Shown: positions 17,656-26,713, numbered from the stretch's first letter. The stretch: DNA of 64,000 nucleotides from DATARH01 sp963746885 (GCA_963746885.1 CAVVDM010000006.1:372001-436000); one strand, 5' to 3'. Notes: generated by a model from the sequence alone, not told the origin. Translations and numbers: made by a program.

Positions 17656-17698
17656 CGCCGTCCGAGTTTGGCGGCGCCGGGCGATTGCCTGCAGCGGC

Positions 17699-18106
17699 TC
17701 AGGGCGCGACGTAGACCATCCACGACACGCCGAAGCGGTCGGCCACCATGCCGAAGCGCGGCGAGAAGAACGTCTTGGCGAGCGGCATATGCACCTGCCC
17801 ACCCGCGGCCAAGGCGGCAAAGCGACGGTCGGCCTCGGCTTCGGTCGGCACCGTCAGCGACAGCGCAAAGCCGTCGAATTTCGGCTGGCCCTGGCAGCGT
17901 CCGTCCGAGGCCATCACCTCGGTATCGCCGATCCGGAAGCGCGCATGCATGATTTTCTCGGCATCGCCGCCGGGCGGGCTCATCGCCGGATCGGGGCTGT
18001 CCTTCCAGCGCAGCAGCATCGTCTGCTCGGCGCCGAGCGCATCACGGTAGAAGGCGATCGCTTCCTCGCAACGCCCGTCAAAGAACAGGTAGGGCTGTAG
18101 CGGCAT
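17699..18106 (-). CDS. VOC family protein, PhnB-like (3-demethylubiquinone methyltransferase-type fold)
   Basis: A 135-residue VOC-superfamily protein of the PhnB type: LQPYLFFDGRCEEAIAFYRD, the GAEQTMLLRWKDSPDP loop with a long acidic insert, MHARFRIGDTEVMASDG and the C-terminal FGMVADRFGVSWMV. PhnB-like proteins are small, often single-copy and of unknown catalytic role; they lack the full metal-ligand set of glyoxalase I. It is transcribed divergently from a MarR regulator over a 61-base spacer that contains a palindrome, so MarR probably controls it. Confidence 0.88.
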   Translation of the reverse strand: MPLQPYLFFDGRCEEAIAFYRDALGAEQTMLLRWKDSPDPAMSPPGGDAEKIMHARFRIGDTEVMASDGRCQGQPKFDGFALSLTVPTEAEADRRFAALAAGGQVHMPLAKTFFSPRFGMVADRFGVSWMVYVAP

Positions 18107-18132
18107 GGCCTACTCCTCCAAGCATCTCGGAC

Positions 18133-18161
18133 TTGACACAATAAGTTGATATCAACATAAT
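18133..18161 (+). promoter_or_regulatory. Strong sigma-70 type promoter for the MarR gene
   Basis: TTGACA at 18133-18138 is a perfect -35 box, followed after 17 bases by CATAAT at 18156-18161 (5 of 6 matches to -10). Transcription would begin close to 18168, the first base of the GTG start codon, which suggests a leaderless mRNA. The spacer contains the palindrome annotated separately. Confidence 0.75.
18145..18156. promoter_or_regulatory. Putative MarR operator, perfect palindrome GTTGATATCAAC
   Basis: A 12-base perfect palindrome lies exactly between the -35 and -10 boxes of the MarR promoter and 38 bases from the divergent VOC gene start. TTGATATCAA-type sites are typical targets of MarR-family repressors. 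A protein bound here would block RNA polymerase at the MarR promoter, implying autoregulation and probable control of the VOC gene. Confidence 0.7.
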
Positions 18162-18167
18162 ATCGCG

Positions 18168-18614
18168 GTGTCAAATCCAATCGCACCTTCCTTCGACACG
18201 ACGCTCCGGGTCCGCGATGCCTGCCTGTGCCTCCACCTGCAACGGGCGGCGCGGGCGGTAGCCCGGCATTTCGACGAGGCGTTGCGGCCGCTCGACCTTA
18301 CCAACGGCCAGTTTTCGCTGATGATGTCGCTCAATCGCCCGCAACCGCCGACGATCGGCAGCGTCGCAACGCTGCTGGCAATGGATCGCACGACGCTGAC
18401 CGCCAACCTGAAGCCGCTGCAAAGGCGAGGTCTCATCACGGTGATGGTCGATCCCGCCGACCGCCGCAGCCGTCTTCTCCTGCTGACGCCGGAAGGCCGG
18501 GCGCACCTTTCTGCCGCGGTCCCGATCTGGGAGCGCGAGCATGCCGCCGTCGAGCGCCGCCTTGTTCAATCCGACGCTGACCGCCTGCGCGCCGATCTGC
18601 GCGCGCTATCTTGA
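18168..18614 (+). CDS. MarR family transcriptional regulator
   Basis: Winged-helix DNA-binding regulator of 148 residues that usually dissociates from its operator on binding phenolic or oxidising ligands. The wHTH is visible at about residues 45-110 (LDLTNGQFSLMMSLNR, the recognition segment ATLLAMDRTTLTANLKPLQR, and wing VDPADRRSRLLLLTPEG). The start is GTG 18168; no Shine-Dalgarno sequence precedes it and the predicted transcription start coincides with it. It is divergent from the PhnB-like VOC gene, its likely target. Confidence 0.9.
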   Translation: MSNPIAPSFDTTLRVRDACLCLHLQRAARAVARHFDEALRPLDLTNGQFSLMMSLNRPQPPTIGSVATLLAMDRTTLTANLKPLQRRGLITVMVDPADRRSRLLLLTPEGRAHLSAAVPIWEREHAAVERRLVQSDADRLRADLRALS

Positions 18615-18693
18615 CCGGCGGGGCGGCAATCCTCCACCACCTCTGGAGGGTTCCGGGTTAGGATTTCGGCTGTTCTCGGAGGGGAGAAGGGCA

Positions 18694-19512
18694 ATGCCCC
18701 AGAAACACCCATTGCACGTCGCGATCGCCGGATTCGGCGCGATCGGCCGGGTCGTCGCCGAGCACATCGACCGCGGTGTCGACGGGCTGGCACTCGCCGC
18801 CGTTTCGGCCCGCGACACGGCGCGCGCCGAAAAGGCGATGGCGGGGTTCGCCCAGCCAGCACCGGTGTTGCCGCTGTCGCGGCTGTGGGAGGCGGCCGAT
18901 ATCGTCGTCGAATGCGCCCCGGCAGCCCTGTTGCGCGAGATCGCCGAACCGGCGCTGACGGCGGGCCGCACCCTCGTCGTGCTGTCGTGCGGCGCGCTGC
19001 TCGATAATTTCGACCTGGTCGACTTGGCGCACCGACAGGGCGGGCGCATCCTGGTGCCGAGCGGCGCGCTGTTGGGCCTCGACGCGGTGCAGGGGGCGGC
19101 GGTCGGCACGATCGAGCGCGTCCACATGATTACGCGCAAGCCGCCGAACGGGCTCGACGGTGCGCCCTATCTGGTCGAACGCAACATCCGCCTTGCCGGG
19201 CTCACCGAGGCGCGATGCGTCTTCACCGGCACGGCACGCGAGGCGGCGCGAGGCTTTCCGGCCAATGTCAACGTCGCTGCGGCACTGGCATTGGCCGGCA
19301 TCGGCCCGGACCGCACGACGATCGAGATCTGGGCCGATCCCGGCGTGACCCGCAACACGCACCGCATCGAGGTCGAGGCCGATTCGGTCCGACTGTCGCT
19401 GCAGATCGAGAACGTGCCAAGCGCCGAAAACCCGAAGACCGGCCGCCTCACCCCGCTCTCGGTCATCGCTCTGCTGCGCAAGCTGGCGAGCCCGCTCGCG
19501 ATCGGCACCTGA
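18694..19512 (+). CDS. nadX: L-aspartate dehydrogenase
   Basis: NAD(P)-dependent oxidation of aspartate to iminoaspartate, an oxygen-independent route into NAD synthesis (or aspartate catabolism). The 272-residue protein has the Rossmann GFGAIG at residues 13-18, VVECAPAALLREIAEPAL, VLSCGALLD, SGALLGLDAVQGA, and the C-terminal FPANVNVAAALALAGIG and GVTRNTHRIEVEAD segments typical of the family. ATG 18694 has a strong AGGGGAGAAGG ribosome site. No nadA or nadC is nearby, so a catabolic role is also possible. Confidence 0.93.
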   Translation: MPQKHPLHVAIAGFGAIGRVVAEHIDRGVDGLALAAVSARDTARAEKAMAGFAQPAPVLPLSRLWEAADIVVECAPAALLREIAEPALTAGRTLVVLSCGALLDNFDLVDLAHRQGGRILVPSGALLGLDAVQGAAVGTIERVHMITRKPPNGLDGAPYLVERNIRLAGLTEARCVFTGTAREAARGFPANVNVAAALALAGIGPDRTTIEIWADPGVTRNTHRIEVEADSVRLSLQIENVPSAENPKTGRLTPLSVIALLRKLASPLAIGT

Positions 19513-19531
19513 GCCGGGCCGCGATGTCCGG

Positions 19532-19903
19532 CTAATGATTGCAGCCGGCGGCGCGCACCTTGCACTGCCCGGGGGTGTGCTTCTGGCAGTCGGTCATCGC
19601 CGCCAGGGCCGCAGCATCGCGATGGTTACGGGTGGCGGCGCCCCAGGCCGTGCCTTTCTCGGCGGTGGCAATGGCGCCGCATTGGTGCGACTTGGTGCGG
19701 AAAATGATCTTGCAGGAGCTTTCCGCGCAGTCTTTCGTGGCCAGTTCTTCGGCCTGACTCTGCGATGGCTTGTCCCAGGTGAGCCCGAATTTGCCGGTGG
19801 CCTCGTCACGGGCCAGCGCGCCGTAGCCGGCGAAGGCGGGCGCCGCGGCGGCGGTGACCAGGAGCGCCAGCAAGCCCGTTACTAAGATCGTCGCGCGTCG
19901 CAT
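19532..19903 (-). CDS. Secreted DUF4189 domain protein
   Basis: A 123-residue exported protein with a signal peptide (ILVTGLLALLVTAAAAPAFA, cleavage likely after residue 25) and a small Cys-rich DUF4189 domain: YGALARDEATGKFGLTW, a KDCAESSCKIIF pair of cysteines, QCGAIATAEKGTAWGAAT and a terminal QKHTPGQCKVRAAGCNH. The five cysteines of the mature protein suggest disulfide stabilisation in the periplasm. The function is unknown. It converges on nadX with a 19-base gap. Confidence 0.88.
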   Translation of the reverse strand: MRRATILVTGLLALLVTAAAAPAFAGYGALARDEATGKFGLTWDKPSQSQAEELATKDCAESSCKIIFRTKSHQCGAIATAEKGTAWGAATRNHRDAAALAAMTDCQKHTPGQCKVRAAGCNH

Positions 19904-19986
19904 CGAATAATCCTCCGCCTGTCTGTGCCGCGCCCGCCCGGGCCGATGTTAGGTATGGTCGCGCGCGCCGCGCCGCAACCGCCCGC

Positions 19987-21492
19987 TCAGCGCGCTGCCG
20001 CGAACGCATAGAGCCGGCCGTCGGCGCCGACGAAGAGGCGATTGTCGGCCGCGATCAGCGTCTGGAAGTGCCGCAGCCCGGCGAGCGGCGGGCCGGTGAA
20101 CAGCGCCTCGCCGGTGTCGCCGCGAAAGCCGTGCAGCCGGTTGTCGCCCTCGGCGCCGAGCATCCACACGATCGGGTCGCTGTGCCCGTCGGTCGTCGTG
20201 ACGATCGGCCCGCCGGCTCCGGATACCGCGCCGCACCATGCGACATCGAGCGCCGGCGGGGTACCAGCACTCAGTCGCAACACGGTGAGCTTGCCGCGCT
20301 TCGCTCCCGTCGGGCAATGCGGGTTGGTGCCCTCGAACGCGACATAGACGGCGTCACCGACCGGATAGGCGGCCGACGTGCTGCGGATCGGGTAGGTCGA
20401 GACCCGCTCGGCCAGCAGGCTGCCGCCGATCCCGCCGAGATTGCGACGGTCGAGCAGATAGGCCCGCTCATCCTTGCCGAGCGCCAGCACGACCGGCTGC
20501 GCGCCATTTGCCGCCGGCAGGTCGAACAGCAGCGGGTTGCTGCCGCCGAGATCGGCGTCGCGCCCGTCGAGCGAGGGCCAATTGGCCGGCGCGAAGAAAT
20601 CGGCCGGGCGCTCGGAGTGGCGCAGATCGGGCTTGAGGCGGAATACCCCCTCGCCGTCGCTCCACTGCGCCGCGCCAAAGGTGTTGCCGGTCGCGACGTA
20701 GAGCGCCTGCCCGTCGCTGGCGATGCCGCCCGGCGCCCAGATGCCGCCGCCGCGTGCCCGGGTCCGCCAGGCGCGGACCTGCCGCGGGTCGCGCAGGCTG
20801 ACCCCGACGACCCAGCCGTGGTAATCGCCGCAATCGCCGTAGAAGCCGCCATACGGGATGAACAGCGCGTCGTCGAGGAGCGCGAGCGCGCCACGCTGGT
20901 TCTGGACGCGCGAGGCGAACGCGTCGCCGGCGGCGCGCAAGGCCGCGTCGACGTCGATCGGCCAGCCCGGCCGCACATTCCCGTCGGCCAGCGCCAGCGC
21001 GAACAGACGGTGGCGCGGCCCGGCCGCGTCCGCGACCATCGCGTCGAGATAGAGCGTGCCGCTGCCCTCGTCGATGACCGGCGTGCCGGTGATGCCGAGC
21101 GGGTCGATATTGCCGCAGGGAAACGCCGAGAGCGGCGCCGGCATGCCGAGCGAGCGGGTCCACAGCGTATGCCCGGTGCCGGCGTCGATCGCCGCGACGA
21201 TGTTGCTCTCGCTGGCGACGACCAGCACGCCGGCGGCGCGGTCCGGCGGATGCCAGTAGAGCGGCTGGGCGTAGAGGTGGCCGGCAAAGCGCGGCGCAAA
21301 GCCGCGGTCGAGGCGCAACGTGCGGGCGCGCTCCCAGGTGAGTCCCGGCATCACGAACATGCCGCTGCGGTCGGGGCGGCCGTGATAGGTCGCCACCGTT
21401 TGCGCCGCAGCCGGCCGTCCTGCTGCAACGAGCAACAGGCCACCCAGCAGCACTCGCCCCGCTATCCGCGCCAGTCTGCCCATGAAGCCCAT
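19987..21492 (-). CDS. Exported PQQ-binding-like beta-propeller protein
   Basis: An exported protein of about 501 residues with a signal peptide (RIAGRVLLGGLLLVAAGRPAAAQ) and an eight-bladed-propeller-like repeat pattern: VASESNIVAAIDAGTGHTLW, VATGNTFGAA, LALGKDERAYLLDRRNLGGI and a last blade RLFVGADGRLYAFAAAR. It resembles PQQ-dependent dehydrogenase-like or cell-surface sensor propellers, but I do not see the complete quinoprotein catalytic set. It is the last gene of a minus-strand catabolic operon. ATG 21492 or 21483 may be the start. A longer frame joining it to the amidohydrolase is an open-frame coincidence. Confidence 0.8.
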   Translation of the reverse strand: MGFMGRLARIAGRVLLGGLLLVAAGRPAAAQTVATYHGRPDRSGMFVMPGLTWERARTLRLDRGFAPRFAGHLYAQPLYWHPPDRAAGVLVVASESNIVAAIDAGTGHTLWTRSLGMPAPLSAFPCGNIDPLGITGTPVIDEGSGTLYLDAMVADAAGPRHRLFALALADGNVRPGWPIDVDAALRAAGDAFASRVQNQRGALALLDDALFIPYGGFYGDCGDYHGWVVGVSLRDPRQVRAWRTRARGGGIWAPGGIASDGQALYVATGNTFGAAQWSDGEGVFRLKPDLRHSERPADFFAPANWPSLDGRDADLGGSNPLLFDLPAANGAQPVVLALGKDERAYLLDRRNLGGIGGSLLAERVSTYPIRSTSAAYPVGDAVYVAFEGTNPHCPTGAKRGKLTVLRLSAGTPPALDVAWCGAVSGAGGPIVTTTDGHSDPIVWMLGAEGDNRLHGFRGDTGEALFTGPPLAGLRHFQTLIAADNRLFVGADGRLYAFAAAR

Positions 21493-21542
21493 CGGCGCCG
21501 GCCGGCTCCGCGCCGACAGGTGCAGCGCGCCAGGGTCCGCCG

Positions 21543-23012
21543 CTATTCCGCCGCGGCGCGCACCGTCGGCGCTGCCTTCAACAGCGCGGCGGCCTCTTTG
21601 GCAACGGCAGTGCCCTCGAAGAAGCGCGGGTTCTGCGTGCCCCACAGCCGCACCGCATTGCCGAACGTGAAGTCGCGGAAATCGTCGGCGGTGATCAGCC
21701 CGTCCTCGACGAGTTCGTAGGCCTCGGGCAGAACCTGCACCATGTCGGGCACGTCGAAATGCCCGATATCCGAGCTGTAGATCGCCTGGATCTTGGCGCC
21801 GAACGGGTTGAACTTGCTGAACGCCACCGCATTCATGCGGTCGTCGGCCTCGCACCCGAAGAAATACGGCGTCACGAAAAGGTCCATCCAGTCCTGCTTC
21901 TTGGTGATGTTGCAGGCCGCGTAATCGTCCAGCGCCGCAACACCGCCGGTCAGCGAATCTTCCTCCTTTTGCGGCCAGCCGTCGCGGCGGTCGAGTTCGG
22001 CGGCGATCTCCTCGTAGCCATATTTGTCGACCATCTGGCGCAGTAGCTTCCGATCGAGCTTGGAGGGATCCATGTAGGCGATGCCCTTGGCGCCGCGCCG
22101 CTCCCAATGCTCGATCAAGTCGGCGAACAGCTGGCAGCCCCAGCCGACCCCGCCTTCGAGAAAGCCGAAGCGCAGGTCCGGGAAGCGCCGCGTCACGCCG
22201 CCCAAAAACAGCCCCTTGGCGACGGCATGGCCGGCCGCCGCGAAATGGCCGATATGGTTGAAGGTGAAGTTGCTCGGGTTGTTGCGCAGGCCAAAGCCGC
22301 GGCCGCCGGTGTGGAAGGTCGGCGCGACGCCGAGTTCGCGGCATTTCTGCCAGACCGCATCGTAATCATAGTCGCTGTCGAGGCCGAACTGGTCGTACAG
22401 CACGGCATGGCGGGCGACCTGCGGGTCGACGCCCTTGGCGGCCGGCAGGGGCCGCGCGACGCTGCTGCCGAACATGCACGCCTTGGCGCCGAGCTGCTTC
22501 GTCGCGAATTCGAGCTCGGCGATCGCCTCCTCGGGGGTGTGCATCGGGATCACCGCGGCCGGGGTCAGCCGGTCGCCGAGCTTCTCGAAATATTCGGCGG
22601 TGACGATGTTGAAGCCGCGGATCACGGCGCGGCGCGTCTCGTCGTCGGCGATGCGCGGGATGCCGAGCCCGGCGGTCGGATAGACGATGCCGAAATCGAT
22701 GCCGAGCTCCTCGAGCCGGTCGTACAGCATGCGCGGCATCATCGCGGTGGCGCGGTCGCGCGTGTTGGTCGACTGGCGGCCCCAATAGCCCTCCATCGCC
22801 TGGCCGCGACGGGTGCGCTCGGCGATCGAAACGGACAGCGCATCGGGGATGCGGCGCTGCGAGGCGATGAAGCCGTCGGCCCCCTTGTCGCCGACCACCT
22901 TGCGCATCCGCTCGGCAAAGACCGGGGTGTATTCGATCCAGTGGCCGTCGCCGTCGATGACCGGGTGGGAGAGCTTGGCGTGAATCTGTGCGGGGGTCCC
23001 GTGAGCGCTCAT
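21543..23012 (-). CDS. Amidohydrolase family protein (ACMSD-like)
   Basis: Metal-dependent TIM-barrel hydrolase or decarboxylase of 489 residues. It starts VIDGDGHWIEYTPVF (residues 18-32), in which the usual HxH strand-1 motif is replaced by DGDGH, and later has PTFHTGGRGFG and SSDIGHFDVPDM with the terminal Asp. This variant is characteristic of a large group found beside LLM flavoenzymes and acyl-CoA dehydrogenases, acting on cyclic or aromatic carboxylates. It lies between the MmgE/PrpD gene (90-base gap) and the propeller gene (50-base gap). Confidence 0.87.
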   Translation of the reverse strand: MSAHGTPAQIHAKLSHPVIDGDGHWIEYTPVFAERMRKVVGDKGADGFIASQRRIPDALSVSIAERTRRGQAMEGYWGRQSTNTRDRATAMMPRMLYDRLEELGIDFGIVYPTAGLGIPRIADDETRRAVIRGFNIVTAEYFEKLGDRLTPAAVIPMHTPEEAIAELEFATKQLGAKACMFGSSVARPLPAAKGVDPQVARHAVLYDQFGLDSDYDYDAVWQKCRELGVAPTFHTGGRGFGLRNNPSNFTFNHIGHFAAAGHAVAKGLFLGGVTRRFPDLRFGFLEGGVGWGCQLFADLIEHWERRGAKGIAYMDPSKLDRKLLRQMVDKYGYEEIAAELDRRDGWPQKEEDSLTGGVAALDDYAACNITKKQDWMDLFVTPYFFGCEADDRMNAVAFSKFNPFGAKIQAIYSSDIGHFDVPDMVQVLPEAYELVEDGLITADDFRDFTFGNAVRLWGTQNPRFFEGTAVAKEAAALLKAAPTVRAAAE

Positions 23013-23102
23013 GGTGGTCTCCGGAAAAATGGCGGGGAGAGCCGGCGGAAATGCCGGAACGAAGCCTAGGATCGCCCGGCCATCGAGTTCAAACAGGCGG
23101 CG

Positions 23103-24496
23103 TCATCCCGGGATCGTCAGGCCGATAAGGGTCGCAGCGGCATCGTCGAGCGTGTCGAGGTGGCGGCAGGCGTCGATCAGGCGCTCGTATTGCGCCGGGA
23201 GGATCGCAAGGCCGGGGGCGATCGGGCGGATGCGGCGCGCCTCCTCCTCGAAATCCCAGATGAACTCGCGGCCTGTCCCCTCGCGGGTAACGCTACGCCC
23301 GTCCTTCAGGAACACGGTGATGCGCGGGCCGAACAGGGTGCGGCGCACGGTCGGGATCAGCGTGACGCGGCGCATCAGGTCGAGGACTTCCGGCGGGTCG
23401 GTCTCGCCCGGCCCGGGCGATCCGCCGCGCAGCATCGGATAGCCGCGGGTCGCCGCGCCATAGGCCGTGAAGTATTGCGTGCTGCCGATACTCGGCGTCG
23501 TTTCGATGCCGCGGCTGGGAAAGAGCGGGCTGGGGTATTCCGTCTCCATCCAGTTGACCACCGCCTCGATGCGGTCGATCTGCTCGTAGGTGATGTTGTG
23601 CTCGGCGACGAGCCGCGCCGTCACGTCGACATGGGCGATGTTGTAGCCGGCGGTCGAATAGACGCGATAGAGCGTCTCGAGGAAGATCCAGTCGCGCCCC
23701 AGCCCATGCGTAATCTTGGCGATGTCGGCGCGGTTGTCGCCGGTGAAGCTGTAGCGCAGCTCGCCGCGGTTGTTGCCGGCGTAGGAGTGGTAGAAGCCGG
23801 CCTCGCCTTCGAGCACGGTCTCGCCGCCCGGGGTGCCGTGCCGCGCCAAGGCGACCGCGAGCAGGGCGTTGCGCACCGCACCGCCCTCGCGCAGCGAGCG
23901 GCCGCCGCTGCGGATGCCTTCGAGATTGCCCGAAGCAAGGTTGACGCATTGCGCGATCGCATCGTGCACCTTGCCGGCGTCGAAGCCCTCCATCTTGGCC
24001 GCCGCCACCGCCGCGCCGAAAATCCCGAACACCGGCCCGGCATGAAAGCCGCGCGACATGACCGTCGGGATGAACTCGGACGCCATCCGCTCCATGACCT
24101 CGTAGCCGGCCGCGACGCCGGCGAGGAAGGTCTTGCCCGAGCAGCCGCTCGCCTCGGCCGCAGCAAGCGCCGCCGGCATGATCGCGGTGCCGGGATGGGT
24201 CAGCATGCGGAACGTGTCCCACTTGCCGCCGGCAAAGATCGTCTCGGCGTTGACAAAGGCGGCGCCGGCCTTGGTGAGCTTGGCGCCGCTGCACAGCGCG
24301 GTGGCCGCGCCGCCGCCGCCGCTTCCTCGTCCTGCATCAGCGCCAATGCCTGGCGGCTGGCCGGCATCCCCTGCGCCACGAGCGCCGACGACAATGCCTG
24401 CAGCGTGACGCCCTTGGCCCGGTCGATCACCGCTGGAGGCAGATCCTCGTATTTCAGGCCCGCAACGAAAGCGGCAAATTCCCGGCTCAGCGACAT
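23103..24496 (-). CDS. MmgE/PrpD family protein (2-methylcitrate dehydratase/cis-aconitate decarboxylase type); one frameshift near 24318
   Basis: Lyase of the MmgE/PrpD family, acting on tricarboxylate-like substrates. The N-terminus (SLSREFAAFVAGLKYEDLPP, GVTLQALSSALVAQGMPASR) starts at ATG 24496, and after a frame change in a GCC/GCG repeat around 24310-24330 the rest follows (CSGAKLTKAGAAFVNAE, TFLAGVAAGYEVMERMAS, SGNLEGIRSGGRSLREG). The shift here is one missing base, opposite to most shifts in the window. About 464 residues in total is normal. It lies 42 bases after the ThuA-like gene in a five-gene operon. Confidence 0.85.
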
Positions 24497-24538
24497 GGCG
24501 GCTCCTTGGGACGGCGGTTGGAACGGCGCTCGGTGCGG

Positions 24539-25342
24539 CTAGGCGCCCATTCCCCAGGCAATAGCGTTGCGCAACAGGGTGGTGAACGCGGCGGTTTCCC
24601 ACGGCGCGCGAAAGGTTGGCGGTGTCGTGTCGGCCGGGTTGGGGGCCCGGGCTGCGCGGATCGCCGGGTTGTGGCAATGGCCGAGCGCGAAATAGGTCAC
24701 GCCGCCCTTGCCGACCGCCCGCGTATAGCCTATCACGCGGGTCTTGCCGTCGGGTTGCAGCGAGGTGTCGGATGCGTAGAGGCCGTCGGTTGCCGACGAC
24801 GCGCCCGGTCCATAATCCACGGTCAGCAGGATCTGCGTCGACCCGGGATCCTGCAGCTCGATAAAATACGGCTCGTCCTCGACTGTGAACGACCGGCCGA
24901 GCCCGCTTGTGAGCGGGGTGTCCGCGACCACGTCGACGCGAAACTCGCGGATCGGCGGATGGGTCAGGAAGCGGCTGCCGAGCAGCGCGTGGTGTTCGGT
25001 CTTGACCGTGCGGCGCATGCGCATGCCCTCGACCCGCTCGGCGCGGCCGCCGCTGGTGCCATGCAGGCCGAGCCAGCTGCCGCCGGCCTCCAGCCAACTC
25101 CGCAGGGCGTGGCACTGCGCGGCGTCCGGGTAGGGACCGGCGACATAGGTGATCAGCAGCCGGCTGACCGGCAGCCATTTCTCGAGATCGGCGAAATCAT
25201 TGGCGACCGAGGCGGGAATGTCGCGCTCGGCCAGGAGGCCCAACAGCCGCAGGCGGGCATAATCCTGGTCGTGCCCGCCGAGCGAGCCGGGCGGAAAGCC
25301 GCCGGTAATAACATGCGCGCGGCCGGGCATCGTCTCAGTCAT
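24539..25342 (-). CDS. ThuA-like domain protein (class I glutamine amidotransferase-like fold)
   Basis: A 267-residue protein of the ThuA-like family (predicted trehalose utilisation or sugar-related group). Visible segments are VITGGFPPGSLGGHDQDYAR, LLITYVAGPYPDA, GGSWLGLHGTSGG near residues 88-100, and the C-terminal YFALGHCHNPAIRAAR, which carries the terminal His. The family fold is like glutamine amidotransferase but without a clear Cys-His-Glu triad, so activity is unassigned. ATG 25342 follows the upstream VOC gene by 26 bases. The operon context points to a catabolic, not trehalose, role. Confidence 0.72.
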   Translation of the reverse strand: MTETMPGRAHVITGGFPPGSLGGHDQDYARLRLLGLLAERDIPASVANDFADLEKWLPVSRLLITYVAGPYPDAAQCHALRSWLEAGGSWLGLHGTSGGRAERVEGMRMRRTVKTEHHALLGSRFLTHPPIREFRVDVVADTPLTSGLGRSFTVEDEPYFIELQDPGSTQILLTVDYGPGASSATDGLYASDTSLQPDGKTRVIGYTRAVGKGGVTYFALGHCHNPAIRAARAPNPADTTPPTFRAPWETAAFTTLLRNAIAWGMGA

Positions 25343-25368
25343 CGGATCACCTCTGGCTTGCTGTTGAC

Positions 25369-26589
25369 CTAGCCGAACGGGCCCTGGAAGACCTGATCGA
25401 CATAGCTGTCGCTGAGCGGCTCGACCGCATCCGGCCACTGGGACGCTACGGAGCGGCGCTCGGCGGCAGAGCGGACCCGCCCGTCCCAGCCGACCTGCTC
25501 CATGTAGTAGTAAAGCTGAATACAATGGCCGTCGGGGTCGAGCGCGAAGGCGGCATAGTCGATGCCGGGATAAAGCTCGGGCGGAATGTCGACGAGCCGC
25601 ACCCCCGCCGATTTGAGAAACGCGACCGCCTCGCGCAGTTGCGCATAATTCGCCAGCTCGATCCCGAACGACATACAGGTCGTGTGCGCGCTCAAGCCGA
25701 GCACGCCGCGCAACTCCTTCGGGTAGAGCGCAAGGGAGTGATGCTCGGCGCCGCAGCGCAGAAAGACGCAACGCGCGCCGCGGTAATGCGTCTCCTCGCT
25801 TTTGACGAGGCCGAGACGCTGCGTATAGAAGGCTTCGGCGCTGTCGACATCGTCGACGAACAGCCGCACCGGGCCGATCTTGGTGATCTTGAACGGGCGC
25901 GGCAGCAAGACGCCGTCGACATCGAACTTGGCGCCGCCATTCGGCGCCGCCGGGCGATGACCGGAAAAGATGTCGATCCCCCGCGCCTGCGCCTCGGCAA
26001 CCTCGGCGGCCTCGGACATCTGCGGCAAATCGGGCTTGTCCTGGAAACCGCGGTAATACATATCGCGCGGCTTGCTGTTGCCGTTCCAGCCGATCTGCTC
26101 GATCCCGTAAAAGAACTCGTTGGTGTGGCCGTCCGGGTCGTAGACGTAAACGTGCCAGTTGCTGCCCGGCATGTCGCGCCCGACGCGCTGCAGGCGGACC
26201 TGATTCTCCTGAAAATAGGTGTGCGCGTCGCCGATCTCCTTGAGGCTGCCGCACTGCCACGTGATCTGGTTGATCGTGACGCCGGGGGCGAATTTGCGGT
26301 CGGCGCGCTGGTCCATCACCGGCTTGGCGAACAGCACCATCGCGTGGTGGTCGGTGCCATAGCGCATGAACCAGCCATGCGTGTCGCCCAGGCCGGCATC
26401 CTTCGGAAACCACGGCGCGCGCGAGAAATCGGCGCGGTCGGACACCGTGAAGCCCAGGAGGACGCCGTAGAAGTCGCGGCACTCGGCGAGCTTTTCGACA
26501 TTGAAGCCGAAATGGCCGAGCCGGCGGATCTTGAACGGCCGCTCCAACAGGATGCCGCCGACATTGTAGCGTTGTCCGTTTGCAGGCAT
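25369..26589 (-). CDS. Two-domain VOC protein (extradiol dioxygenase/glyoxalase-like)
   Basis: A 406-residue protein with two VOC domains: the first at about residues 22-175 (FKIRRLGHFGFNVEKLAECRD to YVYDPDGHTNEFFYGIEQIGW), the second at about 235-375 (FKITKIGPVRLFVDDVDSAE to FALDPDGHCIQLYYYMEQVGW). Metal-ligand-type residues include H29, the HH pair near 83, H163 and the terminal Glu. It may be an extradiol dioxygenase or a lyase of a related family. It leads the operon with ThuA-like, MmgE/PrpD and amidohydrolase genes, and is divergent from a large acyl-CoA dehydrogenase. Confidence 0.85.
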   Translation of the reverse strand: MPANGQRYNVGGILLERPFKIRRLGHFGFNVEKLAECRDFYGVLLGFTVSDRADFSRAPWFPKDAGLGDTHGWFMRYGTDHHAMVLFAKPVMDQRADRKFAPGVTINQITWQCGSLKEIGDAHTYFQENQVRLQRVGRDMPGSNWHVYVYDPDGHTNEFFYGIEQIGWNGNSKPRDMYYRGFQDKPDLPQMSEAAEVAEAQARGIDIFSGHRPAAPNGGAKFDVDGVLLPRPFKITKIGPVRLFVDDVDSAEAFYTQRLGLVKSEETHYRGARCVFLRCGAEHHSLALYPKELRGVLGLSAHTTCMSFGIELANYAQLREAVAFLKSAGVRLVDIPPELYPGIDYAAFALDPDGHCIQLYYYMEQVGWDGRVRSAAERRSVASQWPDAVEPLSDSYVDQVFQGPFG

Positions 26590-26713
26590 GGCTCCCTCCC
26601 CCGACTCGTTGCGTAGAGGCATTATAGACCCTGCGGCGGCGGTTGACAGCCGCGGCCGGGCGGCGCTTGCATCATGCCAGGATCGCCGAGCGAGAACGGG
26701 AGGACGCGCCGCC

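Noticed and set aside
19987..22344. Apparent 785-residue fusion of the beta-propeller protein with the amidohydrolase region
   Set aside because: The upstream part is the amidohydrolase in the wrong frame. The propeller has its own signal peptide at ATG 21492 or 21483, and the amidohydrolase ends at 21543 in its own frame.
23103..25178. Apparent 691-residue and 647-residue fusions joining MmgE/PrpD, ThuA-like and VOC regions
   Set aside because: Reading frames stay open across the gene ends by chance. Each gene has its own start and conserved start segment, and the joined stretches are non-family sequence.
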